Source: a virus. From it: a DNA stretch of 62,421 nucleotides. Made by a program: the position numbers and the translations under genes. The stretch spans positions 1-62,421 of IMG/VR virus record IMGVR_UViG_3300035665_000031; one strand, given 5' to 3'. The notes under the pieces were generated by a model. It saw nothing but the letters and a program-made list of their open reading frames with translations. It was not told where the DNA came from and made no database searches. Shown here piece by piece: positions 13,857-22,309 of the stretch (its first letter is position 1; each line of letters begins with the position of its first letter).

Positions 13857-14069
13857 TTAACTTATCGGTATAAAATGTTTTAAAACTATATCTAAAGGAA
13901 CTAAACGACAATTATAGTCTAATCCGTCTTCTGTTTCTGATTCTATAACAATCACTTGCTTATCATTATCATTTAATTCATTTTTAGCTACCCTTTTATC
14001 TAAAGAATATTCAACACCCTCAATAAATGGTGGTATAGTTTTAATACATTTTATTTTGGTTATCCACAT
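13857..14069 (-). CDS. Cassette protein, 70 aa, unknown
   Basis: MWITKIKCIKTIPPFIEGVE... small beta-rich protein with acidic centre. Preceded by the CAGTACG leader segment shared with several cassettes. Not recognised. Confidence 0.6.
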   Translation of the reverse strand: MWITKIKCIKTIPPFIEGVEYSLDKRVAKNELNDNDKQVIVIESETEDGLDYNCRLVPLDIVLKHFIPIS

Positions 14070-14095
14070 ATAATATTTTTTATAATTCGTACTGG

Positions 14096-14149
14096 TTATA
14101 ACAAATGATAAACAACATTAAAACGATTGTTTATCATCGGACGTTAGCT
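14096..14149. repeat. attC-like site 9, short class (array II)
   Basis: R'' TTATAAC (14096-14102), R' GTTAGCT (14143-14149), 54 bp, identical stem and CATTAAAACGA loop to site 5. R'' exactly complements the R' at 13827. Confidence 0.85.
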
Positions 14150-14153
14150 GCCA

Positions 14154-14465
14154 TTAACTGACAACCTCCCATTCTTGAAAATCTGACGGAACAAACGACC
14201 AAAACATAGGATAAATTTGACTGCTTTTCAAGTCTGTTTTTACAAAAAAATCACCCATTACCCATCCTTGCAAATACACAGGCTTATTTTTTATACCATA
14301 CATAGGCAGACTTGAAGAAGTATAAATATGTTTTGGTAGTTTAACCTTTATGCCTTGCAGATTGGTATCTTTTGGTAGGTCCTTGATTTTAACGGCAGCT
14401 AACACAGTATTGCCGACAATAGCGGGTTCTGTGGTATGTTCAACTTTTGTTTTTCTATTTGACAT
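14154..14465 (-). CDS. Cassette protein starting inside attC, 103 aa
   Basis: MSNRKTKVEHTTEPA... The first ~22 codons are encoded by the left arm of attC site 10, giving TVLAAVK across the R'' box. The rest is beta-rich with several aromatic residues. Not recognised. Confidence 0.65.
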   Translation of the reverse strand: MSNRKTKVEHTTEPAIVGNTVLAAVKIKDLPKDTNLQGIKVKLPKHIYTSSSLPMYGIKNKPVYLQGWVMGDFFVKTDLKSSQIYPMFWSFVPSDFQEWEVVS

Positions 14466-14530
14466 TTGTTCTTAATTTTAAGTTTTGTAATTCTAATTCC
14501 GCTACTGCGGCAATACTCGGCACGTTATGT
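14397..14530. repeat. attC-like site 10 (array II)
   Basis: R'' AGCTAAC (14397-14403), R' GTTATGT (14524-14530), 134 bp; arms CAGTATTGCCG / CGGCAATACT and TAGCGG / CCGCTA. R'' exactly complements R' GTTAGCT (14143). Overlaps the 5' end of the 103-aa gene. Confidence 0.8.
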
Positions 14531-14534
14531 GGCA

Positions 14535-14789
14535 TTAAAAACATACCCAGAATAAAACTTTATCACCATGATTAAACCCACAGTTTAATAAATACTCATT
14601 TATAATTGGTGTATGTTCATTGTGCCCAACCCATTCTAAATTTGCCCTATCATTTCCTTTGCTTCTTTCATTTAGTTGGTATTGTTGTTCTTTGTAAACT
14701 GGGTGTTTTCTATCACCATTTGAAATTTCTTCACAAAGGTCTAATAAATCAATAACCTCCCACCTTTTTATAAAGTTTAAATCACTCAT
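14535..14789 (-). CDS. Cassette protein, 84 aa, unknown
   Basis: MSDLNFIKRWEVIDLLDLCE... ATG 14789 is preferred, because the longer frame from 14825 runs into attC site 11. Helical, charged, with a WVGHNEHTP segment. Not recognised. Confidence 0.6.
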   Translation of the reverse strand: MSDLNFIKRWEVIDLLDLCEEISNGDRKHPVYKEQQYQLNERSKGNDRANLEWVGHNEHTPIINEYLLNCGFNHGDKVLFWVCF

Positions 14790-14802
14790 AACAATTAACG
14801 CC

Positions 14803-14925
14803 ACATAACAACGTGTATAAAACATTGCCTTTGTGGTCTTTTTTTAAAGTTTATACTAAATAATTAATTTTATTCATTCTATTAAGTTCTGTGTTGGCAA
14901 CGTTTCATACACGCAGCCGTTATGT
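14803..14925. repeat. attC-like site 11 (array II)
   Basis: R'' ACATAAC (14803-14809), R' GTTATGT (14919-14925), 123 bp; arms CGTGTATAAAAC / GTTTCATACACG. R'' exactly complements the R' at 14524. Confidence 0.8.
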
Positions 14926-14937
14926 TCAATGTTGTTT

Positions 14938-15207
14938 TTAATTTTGAGTTGTTTTATTTTCACCATCACTAATTTTCACCACACCGTAATAGGAAGAATT
15001 TACCACCTTGTTTTTGTAAATGTGTGCATTCTTCAAATATTTTGGTTTAATAAAGAAATGTTTTATCTTCAAAAGTAAATTCTTCCATTTATTTTCATAC
15101 CATACAGTTTCACCATTTATTGATGTTTTTACTATTTTGGTTATGTAAGGTGCTAAAATATAACCTTTACCTAAATCTTCTTTATTTATTTTCGGATAAT
15201 TCTCCAT
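14938..15207 (-). CDS. Cassette protein, 89 aa, unknown
   Basis: MENYPKINKEDLGKGYILAP... Lys- and Asn-rich, mixed alpha/beta. Second gene of a two-gene cassette, 1 nt after the stop of the gene at 15209. Not recognised. Confidence 0.6.
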   Translation of the reverse strand: MENYPKINKEDLGKGYILAPYITKIVKTSINGETVWYENKWKNLLLKIKHFFIKPKYLKNAHIYKNKVVNSSYYGVVKISDGENKTTQN

Positions 15208-15208
15208 T

Positions 15209-15439
15209 TTACTCAGTTATTTTATTTATAAATTCATTTAACTTTTCTTCCATCAAAGAAATTCCTTCATCCATATTACTACAAATAACCATTGTTTTAA
15301 AATTTGGTAGTTCTGGGAACATTGTCCACTGATTAATGGAATTTCTTTTTAAAGAACCAATCACTAAGTTTCCACAAACGAATTCATAAAAACTCTTTTT
15401 GTTGGTTTTATCTCTTAATTCAATATTTTTCGTTTTCAT
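15209..15439 (-). CDS. Cassette protein, 76 aa, unknown
   Basis: MKTKNIELRDKTNKKSFYEF... ATG 15439 is preferred over 15487, which lies inside attC site 12. Ends in an acidic helix. First gene of a two-gene cassette. Confidence 0.55.
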   Translation of the reverse strand: MKTKNIELRDKTNKKSFYEFVCGNLVIGSLKRNSINQWTMFPELPNFKTMVICSNMDEGISLMEEKLNEFINKITE

Positions 15440-15478
15440 AACATTTTTTTTATATGGTAAAATTAAAAACAACACAAA

Positions 15479-15573
15479 ACATAACAAGGTGTATAAGAAA
15501 GTTTTTTACAAAGGTAAGTATAAATTTCGAGATATCCAAATAAAAAACCTTCTCATACACCCAACCGTTATGT
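15479..15573. repeat. attC-like site 12 (array II)
   Basis: R'' ACATAAC (15479-15485), R' GTTATGT (15567-15573), 95 bp; arms GGTGTATAAGAAAG / CCTTCTCATACACC. R'' exactly complements the R' at 14919. Confidence 0.85.
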
Positions 15574-15594
15574 GTAATAAAATAAAAATTATGA

Positions 15595-15807
15595 TTATCC
15601 TATATCACATTTGGTTATTAATCCTTTATCAATCTCCAAGTTTATTCTATCAAATCGTAAATCCATTGTGATTGCATAATTATTAGAATCTTCTCTTGTT
15701 ATTCTAACCTTATAATCATTTTCTTTACATAATTCTGTTCCTGATTCTTTATTCATTCCGATTAAAGATTCTAATAATTCATTACTTCCGTTTCTATTTC
15801 TTCCCAT
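15595..15807 (-). CDS. I78-like peptidase inhibitor, 70 aa
   Basis: The C-terminal ~45 residues match the small I78/elafin-like inhibitor pattern: a Cys (ELCKEN), YKVRITREDSN, then YAITMDLRFDRINLEID and a final KCDIG with the second Cys. I78 proteins are small serine peptidase inhibitors. There is no signal peptide, so it should act in the cytoplasm. Single gene of its cassette. Confidence 0.6.
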   Translation of the reverse strand: MGRNRNGSNELLESLIGMNKESGTELCKENDYKVRITREDSNNYAITMDLRFDRINLEIDKGLITKCDIG

Positions 15808-15841
15808 AAATTTAAATTTGTATAATTTTTATTTTACATAC

Positions 15842-15896
15842 ACATAACAAATGATAAACAACATTAAAACGATTGTTTATCATCGGAACGTTAGGT
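15842..15896. repeat. attC-like site 13, short class (array II)
   Basis: R'' ACATAAC (15842-15848), R' GTTAGGT (15890-15896), 55 bp, stem AATGATAAACAA / TTGTTTATCAT, loop CATTAAAACGA. R'' exactly complements the R' at 15567. Confidence 0.85.
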
Positions 15897-16229
15897 AACA
15901 TTCAAGTTACCTCGTACCACTAATTTTATCTCTTCGTACTCTTTATTTTCTTTAGCGTATTCAGTTTCAGTAATTTCATCTAAAGCAAGTGAACATAAGT
16001 CACAAACTTTGGAAATACAATAATATGTGGTGCTACCAATTTTAAATCTTCTTCGTGTATCCAACCCATCACGTTTTAAATTATTCTCATTTTTCCAAAG
16101 TTGGAAATCATAGGTGTCTAATGAAATTACTGCAATGGAACGTTGCCTAACACCAGATATATTTAAGTGCTTAGTTTCGTACTCTTGAACTATCCGTTTT
16201 GCTTTTAAATAATCTTTTTCTGTTATCAT
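15891..16229 (-). CDS. Cassette protein starting inside attC, 112 aa
   Basis: MITEKDYLKAKRIVQEYE... The TAA stop is part of the R' box of site 13 and the first ~26 codons lie in attC site 14 (peptide KHLNISGVRQ). A later pair of Cys (KVCDLCS) could bind metal. Not recognised. Confidence 0.65.
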   Translation of the reverse strand: MITEKDYLKAKRIVQEYETKHLNISGVRQRSIAVISLDTYDFQLWKNENNLKRDGLDTRRRFKIGSTTYYCISKVCDLCSLALDEITETEYAKENKEYEEIKLVVRGNLNVT

Positions 16230-16278
16230 AATTTTTCGTTTTTAAATCGCACCTAAATATATCTGCGAACCGTTATAA
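16145..16278. repeat. attC-like site 14 (end of array II)
   Basis: R'' GCCTAAC (16145-16151), R' GTTATAA (16272-16278), 134 bp; arms AGATATATTTAAGTGC / GCACCTAAATATATCT. R'' matches the R' at 15890 at 6 of 7 bases. Last site of the array. Confidence 0.8.
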
Positions 16279-16289
16279 GTAATATTACT

Positions 16290-16661
16290 TTAATTTAAAA
16301 TTAGGGTGAATCTGTCTGAAAAATCCAAGGTAAACTCAGCCTCAAAATCAATTGGTTGGTGACATTCACTTATTCTTCTATCCCATTCTTTAGTTTCTTT
16401 TAATTCAGTAATTTCATTTGATAAATTTTCAAGAATATTAGATACATTATTACAAATACATGTAATTGATAGATTTTCTTTTATTTCTCTGAATATTCTA
16501 AATATAATTGGAAAAGCGTAGGATTCTATCTCAAGATGATAATTCTCATCTAATAAATGAATCATGGTCATTTCAGAAGCCAAAGCTATATTTCTTTCAT
16601 TTTCAGTGTCATTTCCGAAAATATGTCGCCATTTTTTAATTAATTCATTTGAATGTTTCAT
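16290..16661 (-). CDS. Hypothetical helical protein, 123 aa
   Basis: Not recognised. All-helical with a Cys pair (ITCICNN) and an acidic C-terminus. Follows the last attC of array II without an attC on its far side, like the gene at 3333. Ends 4 nt before the exonuclease on the same strand. Confidence 0.6.
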   Translation of the reverse strand: MKHSNELIKKWRHIFGNDTENERNIALASEMTMIHLLDENYHLEIESYAFPIIFRIFREIKENLSITCICNNVSNILENLSNEITELKETKEWDRRISECHQPIDFEAEFTLDFSDRFTLILN

Positions 16662-16665
16662 ATAT

Positions 16666-17193
16666 TTAATGAAATTTAATCTTAAGTCCCATACTTTGCA
16701 TCGCTAATAAAGCTTCAACATTACCTTTACAGTCATTTACTGGATGATGGTCGTGCTTTGTTTTCCTAAGCTTTCTTTTCCATTCGTAATTCAATGAAGC
16801 ATCCATTTTCATACCACAATACAAATCACCTATTCTTCTACCAGAAAAACCAAATGGATTTTCACCTAAATAAGTTTGAAAGTAATAATTTATAAATTGC
16901 CAATCAAATGCAACATTATCACTAATAAAAACTGGTCTACCATTTGATACTGACTCTAACCATTCATTAAATGATTTCATCACCTTAAATGGTTCATCAA
17001 ACGATTCGTGTTGTTCTCTACTAAACCCAGATACTGCTAATGCATTAGGTACCCATTCATGTGAAATGGGTTTAATCTGACCATAAAAAGTTTTACTTAA
17101 TGTTGGTTCAACCAACACAGCACCAAAACAAACCATAGAATATTTCCCAGGTATCTCACCATCGGCTTCAACATCAACTACTATATAACTCAT
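16666..17193 (-). CDS. DEDDh 3'-5' exonuclease (DnaQ-like)
   Basis: 175 aa. Exo I: VDVEADG (Asp and Glu metal ligands); Exo II: SDNVAFDW; Exo III: HHPVNDCKGN (catalytic His and Asp). Members degrade single strands from the 3' end, either as proofreading subunits or in RNA or oligonucleotide turnover. There is no polymerase domain, so this is a free-standing exonuclease. The promoter at 17210 gives a short leader. Confidence 0.8.
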   Translation of the reverse strand: MSYIVVDVEADGEIPGKYSMVCFGAVLVEPTLSKTFYGQIKPISHEWVPNALAVSGFSREQHESFDEPFKVMKSFNEWLESVSNGRPVFISDNVAFDWQFINYYFQTYLGENPFGFSGRRIGDLYCGMKMDASLNYEWKRKLRKTKHDHHPVNDCKGNVEALLAMQSMGLKIKFH

Positions 17194-17209
17194 AATTTAT
17201 ATTTTTACA

Positions 17210-17217
17210 CAAAGTTA
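17210..17217 (-). promoter_or_regulatory. TAnnTTTG promoter element
   Basis: CAAAGTTA on plus (TAACTTTG on minus), 17 nt before ATG 17193. Confidence 0.6.
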
Positions 17218-17394
17218 CTAATTATTCTCATCAATCTCATCACGAATATTCTTAAGTTGATTAATTAATCTATCCAACTCTTGTAAGTTAGATAACCTTA
17301 ATATTATATTATCGTTGATATGTAATAGTAGACAATCATCAAACTTATCTCCATATTTATCACACATATTAACACTAAACCCTACATTTACCAT
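17218..17394 (-). CDS. 58-aa hypothetical protein
   Basis: MVNVGFSVNMCDKYGD... from ATG 17394 to TAG 17218. Ends in an acidic coiled-coil-like helix. Sits between the exonuclease promoter and the 27-aa ORF; same strand as its neighbours. Confidence 0.5.
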   Translation of the reverse strand: MVNVGFSVNMCDKYGDKFDDCLLLHINDNIILRLSNLQELDRLINQLKNIRDEIDENN

Positions 17395-17409
17395 TATTCA
17401 CTTGTATTT

Positions 17410-17493
17410 TTAAATTTCAGCATATAATTGAATTCCCCACTTGCCATCTTGGTAAAGTCTTTCTGTTTTGATTTCTTGAATTATATTTTCCAT
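17410..17493 (-). CDS. 27-aa ORF after the A1-like gene
   Basis: MENIIQEIKTERLYQDGKWG... starts 2 nt after the TAA of the phosphoesterase gene. Short; supported only by position and a sensible amino-acid mix. Confidence 0.3.
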   Translation of the reverse strand: MENIIQEIKTERLYQDGKWGIQLYAEI

Positions 17494-17494
17494 G

Positions 17495-19063
17495 TTAAAG
17501 TAGTGTTGTATATTCTCTTTCATCACCAATAAAAAATAGATGTTGATATTTTCCGTTATTATGAATAATAATATCACATAATGCCCAGGTTGATAATCCG
17601 TTGTTATAACCTAACCTTAGTTTTGTTTTGGTTCCAACTTGTGCCGACCCATTTTTTCTTGATGGTGAGTGTGCGTGTGCTGTAATAATCTTGGTTCCCA
17701 ATTTGGTGTATTGTGTTGGTGAGCCTTTGCTACCATTTACACCATCCATACCATGAACTCCCAATTCAATATCTTTAATCTTATATGATTGGTTTCTATT
17801 TAAGCATTTAACCTTAGGGTACTTCTCGTTAATCAAATAAGCTATAAGACCATTAGGTGCCTTGTCTTCCAATAAAATCTTAGCGTATTCCATATACTCC
17901 AAAGCATTCTTAACATTCCTCTTTGGGTCACCATTGATAATAAACCTATTTAAGAAATCGTCATGATTTGAGAATACAACTGTTAAATTTAAATGTGATA
18001 AGCTATCAACCCAATTTAACATTTCATTTATTTCTTTCTTCAATGAGTTTGAATTCGAAACCTCATTTTGATATTGCTTAATAAAATTATTTGCTTCATG
18101 TGGGTTTATTGAATACCCGTCAAATAGGTCATGAAGTATAATCTCTTTGGGATTAAATGTGGGTATTATTTCCTCTACTGAGCGTTGCATTGACTTGACA
18201 TCATGGTTACCATAGTGAACATCACCCATTACATAAGCTGCAATATCATTTATTTGTGTTACAACACCATCACTAACTGAATTATTTAAATCACAAAATG
18301 AACCATCATTCATTGCGGTTGCTTGTCTAACAAAAAACAACTCATCATCCTTTATTTCAACGATAGCGCAAGCTAAAACATGATGGAATGAAGCCACCTT
18401 ACCTATTTTACTATCTGTGTAGTTTTTAACAGTACAAGTACCAGTTGTCAAAATAATCTTAGGCTTCTCAGCATTCAACACTGGAAGTGTTTTCATATGA
18501 ACTCTAGGATGTCCACCAATGGCCGACATATTGTTTGTAAGAGCTTCTAATGATGAAAGTGGGTCTGAAGCTGTTGGTTGAATCTTAACATCACTTAAAA
18601 TCGATATATTATTATTAAGATTATGTCTATTCAGTGTAAGATATGGAATTACTTCTGGAACCCATACTTCATCCGTTTCATTATTTTTATTCCACATTGA
18701 TGTTGGATTTCTATAACGATATGGAATAACCAATAATTCAGCGTCTAAGTATTCAGCATAAGCTTTAAGGTTATTAAAAAACTTTGCATGTACTTTGGTT
18801 GCATTTTGTGCTGATGTAATAATAAATCTCTTTTTGGACTTATCATGCTTTTTCTTCTTTGCAGTAACCAGTAGTTCTGGTTCGATATCAACTCTTTCTT
18901 TTAGTCCTAATTTGTTTGCGGTCCATTTTCTAATGGTTCTTTCAGAAACCCCGAAATGCTCACCTAATTTGGCTGCTCTTTTTTCCCAAGGGCCACTGTT
19001 GATGTCTTTGTAAGTTGCGATAATATGTAATTTATCTTCATCACTTAAATCTTTAAATTTCAT
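17495..19063 (-). CDS. HTH plus calcineurin-like phosphoesterase, T5 A1-like
   Basis: 522 aa. Residues 1-55 contain a helix-turn-helix (FGVSERTIRKWTANKLG). The C-terminal half has metallophosphoesterase motifs: MGDVHYGNHD, LHDLFDGYSINPHE, FSNHDDFLNRF, GVHGMDG and AHAHSPSR (GHxH-like). This layout recalls the A1 protein of T5-type phages, which is needed for host DNA degradation and second-step DNA transfer. It may act as a nuclease or phosphodiesterase early in infection. Promoter at 19120. Confidence 0.65.
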   Translation of the reverse strand: MKFKDLSDEDKLHIIATYKDINSGPWEKRAAKLGEHFGVSERTIRKWTANKLGLKERVDIEPELLVTAKKKKHDKSKKRFIITSAQNATKVHAKFFNNLKAYAEYLDAELLVIPYRYRNPTSMWNKNNETDEVWVPEVIPYLTLNRHNLNNNISILSDVKIQPTASDPLSSLEALTNNMSAIGGHPRVHMKTLPVLNAEKPKIILTTGTCTVKNYTDSKIGKVASFHHVLACAIVEIKDDELFFVRQATAMNDGSFCDLNNSVSDGVVTQINDIAAYVMGDVHYGNHDVKSMQRSVEEIIPTFNPKEIILHDLFDGYSINPHEANNFIKQYQNEVSNSNSLKKEINEMLNWVDSLSHLNLTVVFSNHDDFLNRFIINGDPKRNVKNALEYMEYAKILLEDKAPNGLIAYLINEKYPKVKCLNRNQSYKIKDIELGVHGMDGVNGSKGSPTQYTKLGTKIITAHAHSPSRKNGSAQVGTKTKLRLGYNNGLSTWALCDIIIHNNGKYQHLFFIGDEREYTTLL

Positions 19064-19119
19064 TAAATAAATTTAAAATCATGTTATGTTTTGATATACC
19101 TATTAGGTTATCATGAGTA

Positions 19120-19127
19120 CAAATGTA
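19120..19127 (-). promoter_or_regulatory. TAnnTTTG promoter element
   Basis: CAAATGTA on plus (TACATTTG on minus), 57 nt before ATG 19063. Confidence 0.55.
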
Positions 19128-19152
19128 CTAATTTATTTTGATATAGTACATA

Positions 19153-20169
19153 TTATATCTTATTTGTGCTGTATCTTTTATTTTTAATTTCATCATATGA
19201 TAATCCATTCATTTCAGCTAGGATAGCTAAGCCAATCAACTTATATAAGCTAAACACAGTAGTGTTTTTAGAAAACAAATAATTGGCATCGGTAGAGTGA
19301 GTATAAATGGAATCTGATACAATTATTTCGCTTATACTTTTCTTATTTAGTTTATTAAAAACATCCCCAGAAAAAACAGCGTGACTACCAATAACGATAA
19401 CTGATGATGCCCCCATTTCCATCATTAAATCAGAAGCTAATCCTATTGTACCACCAGTATCAATAATATCGTCAATAATAATAACCCGTTTATCTTTGAC
19501 ATCACCAATAAGTGTCATCTTATCTATTTGATTTGGGCCACTTCTTTCCTTATCAACTGTAACGTAAGATAAATTAATATCATGATATTTGGATAAATAA
19601 TCTCTCATTTGTTTAACCCTCTTTGAACCACCAGCGTCTGGTGTTGCAAGGATTGTATTAATATTATCATGCTTGATTAACTTGGCTATATAATCACCAA
19701 ATAAATTCTTCCCTTCAATATGGGTGATTGGAATATCGACAAACCCCTCCAATTGTTGAGCATGTAAGTCGAATAATATCATGTCTGTTGCACCCAAATT
19801 TTCAATTATCTTAAGGATTACCTTGGAACCAATTGGACCTCGTTTATCATCCTTCTTATCTTGCCTAGAAAATGGCATATAAGGCATTACAACAATAATC
19901 TTTTCGGCATTTGCTCTAACACAAGCATCAATTGAAAAATACAACCTATGTAGCTTCTCAGAATCATTTGGGGTGGTCAATAAGAATACTCTTTTGCCTC
20001 TAACTGATGAGGTAAAGTCAACACTAAATTCTTTGTCTGAATAATGTGGTGATTTCATTTCACCAAATTGTAAATTTGCGAATTCATTGGTTCGTAAATA
20101 ATTTAATATTGAGTCAACAAACCCATCTTTTTTGTTTCTATTTTCTAAGTCGAAAATGATTGATTCCAT
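19153..20169 (-). CDS. prs: Ribose-phosphate pyrophosphokinase homolog
   Basis: 338 aa, the normal length for Prs. Clear motifs: YMPFSRQDKKDDKRGPI (catalytic flexible loop and ATP site), FDLHAQQLEGFVDIP, and the PRPP-binding DDIIDTGGT. Prs makes PRPP from ribose-5-P and ATP. In the phage NARP1 pathway a Prs homolog instead pyrophosphorylates ADP-ribose, and a Nampt homolog then joins it to nicotinamide to remake NAD+. A Nampt homolog lies at 22560 in the same stretch, so either substrate is possible; the sequence cannot tell. Own promoter at 20198. Confidence 0.9.
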   Translation of the reverse strand: MESIIFDLENRNKKDGFVDSILNYLRTNEFANLQFGEMKSPHYSDKEFSVDFTSSVRGKRVFLLTTPNDSEKLHRLYFSIDACVRANAEKIIVVMPYMPFSRQDKKDDKRGPIGSKVILKIIENLGATDMILFDLHAQQLEGFVDIPITHIEGKNLFGDYIAKLIKHDNINTILATPDAGGSKRVKQMRDYLSKYHDINLSYVTVDKERSGPNQIDKMTLIGDVKDKRVIIIDDIIDTGGTIGLASDLMMEMGASSVIVIGSHAVFSGDVFNKLNKKSISEIIVSDSIYTHSTDANYLFSKNTTVFSLYKLIGLAILAEMNGLSYDEIKNKRYSTNKI

Positions 20170-20197
20170 GATTATTTATTTAAAAATTTTAGTGTAA

Positions 20198-20205
20198 CAA
20201 ATATA
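20198..20205 (-). promoter_or_regulatory. TAnnTTTG promoter element
   Basis: CAAATATA on plus, 29 nt before ATG 20169. Confidence 0.6.
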
Positions 20206-20216
20206 GTGAATTTAAA

Positions 20217-20663
20217 TCATTTTACCAAATATTTTGATATATCAGTGTATAAAGCTAACTGTTTTAACCCAGAACTTGATATGTGTTGAAACTCAGGTTC
20301 ACAAAATATCGATATCAGTTGAATATTCGGTAAGAAATCTCTTAGGTATTGATATTGAGTGATTTCATATTGTAAATCAGTTGTGTTTCTTAATCCACGA
20401 ATGATTGTTACATTATCATCCGCTTCAAAATAATCTGTGATGAATTCAGTTAGTAACCCATTATATTCAGCATATGTATAATCACGTTTTATTAACGCTG
20501 GAATTTCATATGTTGGTGAATCTTTTTGTGGGTTCTTACCTCTGGCGATAACAACCTTATCGAATATCCTTGAAGCTTTTTTGATTACATCATAATGACC
20601 GATATGCATTGGTGAAAATGAGCCAGGGTATACACCAATCTTAAGATTTCCACTCATAGTCAT
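20217..20663 (-). CDS. CoaD-like nucleotidyltransferase (PPAT or NMN adenylyltransferase role)
   Basis: 148 aa. Typical HxGH superfamily: GSFSPMHIGHYDVI, then RGLRNTTDLQYE and FQHISSSGLKQLA, which fit phosphopantetheine adenylyltransferase (CoaD: RGLR...D.EYE and ISSS). CoaD transfers AMP to 4'-phosphopantetheine; related enzymes adenylate NMN to NAD. Position between Prs and Nampt makes an NAD role plausible, but the motifs are closest to CoaD. ATG 20663 overlaps the stop of the upstream gene. Confidence 0.8.
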   Translation of the reverse strand: MTMSGNLKIGVYPGSFSPMHIGHYDVIKKASRIFDKVVIARGKNPQKDSPTYEIPALIKRDYTYAEYNGLLTEFITDYFEADDNVTIIRGLRNTTDLQYEITQYQYLRDFLPNIQLISIFCEPEFQHISSSGLKQLALYTDISKYLVK

Positions 20664-20985
20664 GAAATCTTTTATAGAAGCTACCGACCTTGAATTGCTG
20701 AAACTGGATACATATTTCTAATGCTTTAGGTAGTTCTTTAAAAAGCTTATCAAACCTTTCAACTTCTTCATCAGTATATGTTATTAGTTCAAAATCATTA
20801 TCTGATTTAGTTCTTGTTGCATTTAATATTAAATCCATTCCATCATATAATGAATTTTCACCAAATGAAATCCTGGATACATCCAAGTCATCCGTTGATA
20901 CAATCAAATATTCATCAGTTGTAAATCTAAGGTGCTTAAGTAAATTAAGGTGTTCCTGTGTTAGTTCAAATCTCTCTATCCCCAT
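20641..20985 (-). CDS. Hypothetical protein, 114 aa, in the NAD island
   Basis: Not recognised. Short HTH-like N-terminus (LTQEHLNLLKHL), acidic centre, aromatic C-terminus. Overlaps its neighbours by 20-23 nt on both sides, so it is translated with the CoaD-like gene. Confidence 0.65.
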   Translation of the reverse strand: MGIERFELTQEHLNLLKHLRFTTDEYLIVSTDDLDVSRISFGENSLYDGMDLILNATRTKSDNDFELITYTDEEVERFDKLFKELPKALEICIQFQQFKVGSFYKRFHDYEWKS

Positions 20986-21289
20986 TCTTTTTATTTTTAT
21001 ATTTGATTAGTTTCATAAACGTATCTTGGTCCTTCCACATCAATTTCTCCAACACAACCTTATTAAGCCATGCGTTATCCTCATCAATTTTATCTAAAAT
21101 CTTAGTGTTATTCTCCTTTAAGATTACACCAATAACATCAGAGATTGATATTTCATTCTTTAGGATTTCAATTACAATCTTAACCAGTTCCTGATGTGAT
21201 AATAGAATGGCCTCATCTTTTGATTTGAGTAAATAATTTTTAAAACGTTTCTCATCATTAAAAACATTTACATTTGGTATATGAGCCAT
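20966..21289 (-). CDS. Hypothetical helical protein, 107 aa
   Basis: Not recognised. Helical and Lys/Glu-rich, no Cys. Directly follows the macro-domain gene (stop of macro at 21290), so co-transcribed with it. Confidence 0.65.
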   Translation of the reverse strand: MAHIPNVNVFNDEKRFKNYLLKSKDEAILLSHQELVKIVIEILKNEISISDVIGVILKENNTKILDKIDEDNAWLNKVVLEKLMWKDQDTFMKLIKYKNKKNGDREI

Positions 21290-21805
21290 TTAACAACTAA
21301 TTGGATGATTTTCGTTATCTATATCCTTGTAAAGCGCATAAGAAACCTTTGGATTGTAATCCAATACTACAACATCTTCACCAGCTAATTCTTTTTCTAT
21401 GATATTTCTAATAATATTAGGGTCTCCCACAGCAAGTCCACTTCCTAGTTTCGGTAGTCCAAATCTTTTGCCTGAGAACATTTCTTTAGCGATTCTCAAG
21501 GCTGAAGTCAAGGCTTTGTAATCCAAGTCAACTCTACCGACAGCTTGACCACCATAAGTGTATTGCCCATAAGCATTAACAATGGTTGGTGTTGTGTTTT
21601 TGGTGTATGTGATACCACCTAACTTAAGTCTATCACCAGTTTTGGTTTCCAAGTCAACTTGGTAGGCTTCTGGGTATTTTTCTTTGATGGATTTTGCTAT
21701 ACCACTACCCATTCTACAAAAACAATTTGCACAATGAATTATCACATCAAAATTATTTGCATCACGTAGCAAATCACCAACACCATATTTTATTGTTGTT
21801 TTCAT
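21290..21805 (-). CDS. Macro-domain protein (ADP-ribose binding, Poa1p-like)
   Basis: 171 aa, one macro domain. GVGDLL near residue 8, VIIHCANCFCRMGSGIAKSI (the Asn and the Gly-rich loop of the ADP-ribose pocket), IVNAYGQY and FGLPKLGSGLAVGD (phosphate loop). Such domains bind ADP-ribose or dephosphorylate ADP-ribose-1''-phosphate, and some remove ADP-ribose from proteins or nucleic acids. In this island it may reverse host ADP-ribosylation or recycle ADP-ribose. Short-leader promoter at 21810. Confidence 0.85.
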   Translation of the reverse strand: MKTTIKYGVGDLLRDANNFDVIIHCANCFCRMGSGIAKSIKEKYPEAYQVDLETKTGDRLKLGGITYTKNTTPTIVNAYGQYTYGGQAVGRVDLDYKALTSALRIAKEMFSGKRFGLPKLGSGLAVGDPNIIRNIIEKELAGEDVVVLDYNPKVSYALYKDIDNENHPISC

Positions 21806-21809
21806 TTTA

Positions 21810-21817
21810 CAAATATA
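21810..21817 (-). promoter_or_regulatory. TAnnTTTG promoter element
   Basis: CAAATATA on plus, 5 nt before ATG 21805, implying a nearly leaderless mRNA for the macro-domain gene. Confidence 0.5.
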
Positions 21818-22309
21818 CTATTTATTTTTCATTTGTTCGTTACGAATACGTTCTCTTACACGCATTATTGCAATACCAAGCCAGTTTGTTCCTTGCCATT
21901 TACTTTTATCAAGAACATATGGGTTTGTTTCATGTAAACCAATACCCCATATTTTATCTTCTGGACTAGCTTCCACAATTTCTCTATCACCAGAAGCAAG
22001 TAATTCTTCTTTCATCTTGGGGTTTTGTGTGAATTTAGCATAGTTACCATCAGTAACAATATCTATACAATATTTTTCCCACTTTTCTTTATTAAACCCT
22101 ATGACTGTTTTACCAATAGCTTTTTGTGTTGCTGGTTCTTCCTCCAACATTATTTCTCGGTAAGCATCAAAATCATTGAACATAAGAGCTTTTTTAGCCA
22201 TCATGTATTGTTCCGTGCAATTATATTCAACCCCATCGATTATAAAAAATGAGGGACACCATTGGGACATCGTACCGCCCCAGAAAAAAACATAGTTATC
22301 TGTTATCAT
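21818..22309 (-). CDS. NADAR-domain protein (YbiA-like)
   Basis: 163 aa. NADAR/DUF1768 signatures: FFWGGTMSQWCPSFF, YNCTEQYMMAKKALMF, IGKTVIGFNKEKWEKY, and the C-terminal EDKIWGIGL...WQGTNWLG block. NADAR enzymes hydrolyse N-glycosidic bonds, including release of ADP-ribose from ADP-ribosylated bases. Its place between the macro domain and Nampt supports a role in removing or recycling ADP-ribose. Starts 1 nt from the next gene's stop. Confidence 0.85.
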   Translation of the reverse strand: MITDNYVFFWGGTMSQWCPSFFIIDGVEYNCTEQYMMAKKALMFNDFDAYREIMLEEEPATQKAIGKTVIGFNKEKWEKYCIDIVTDGNYAKFTQNPKMKEELLASGDREIVEASPEDKIWGIGLHETNPYVLDKSKWQGTNWLGIAIMRVRERIRNEQMKNK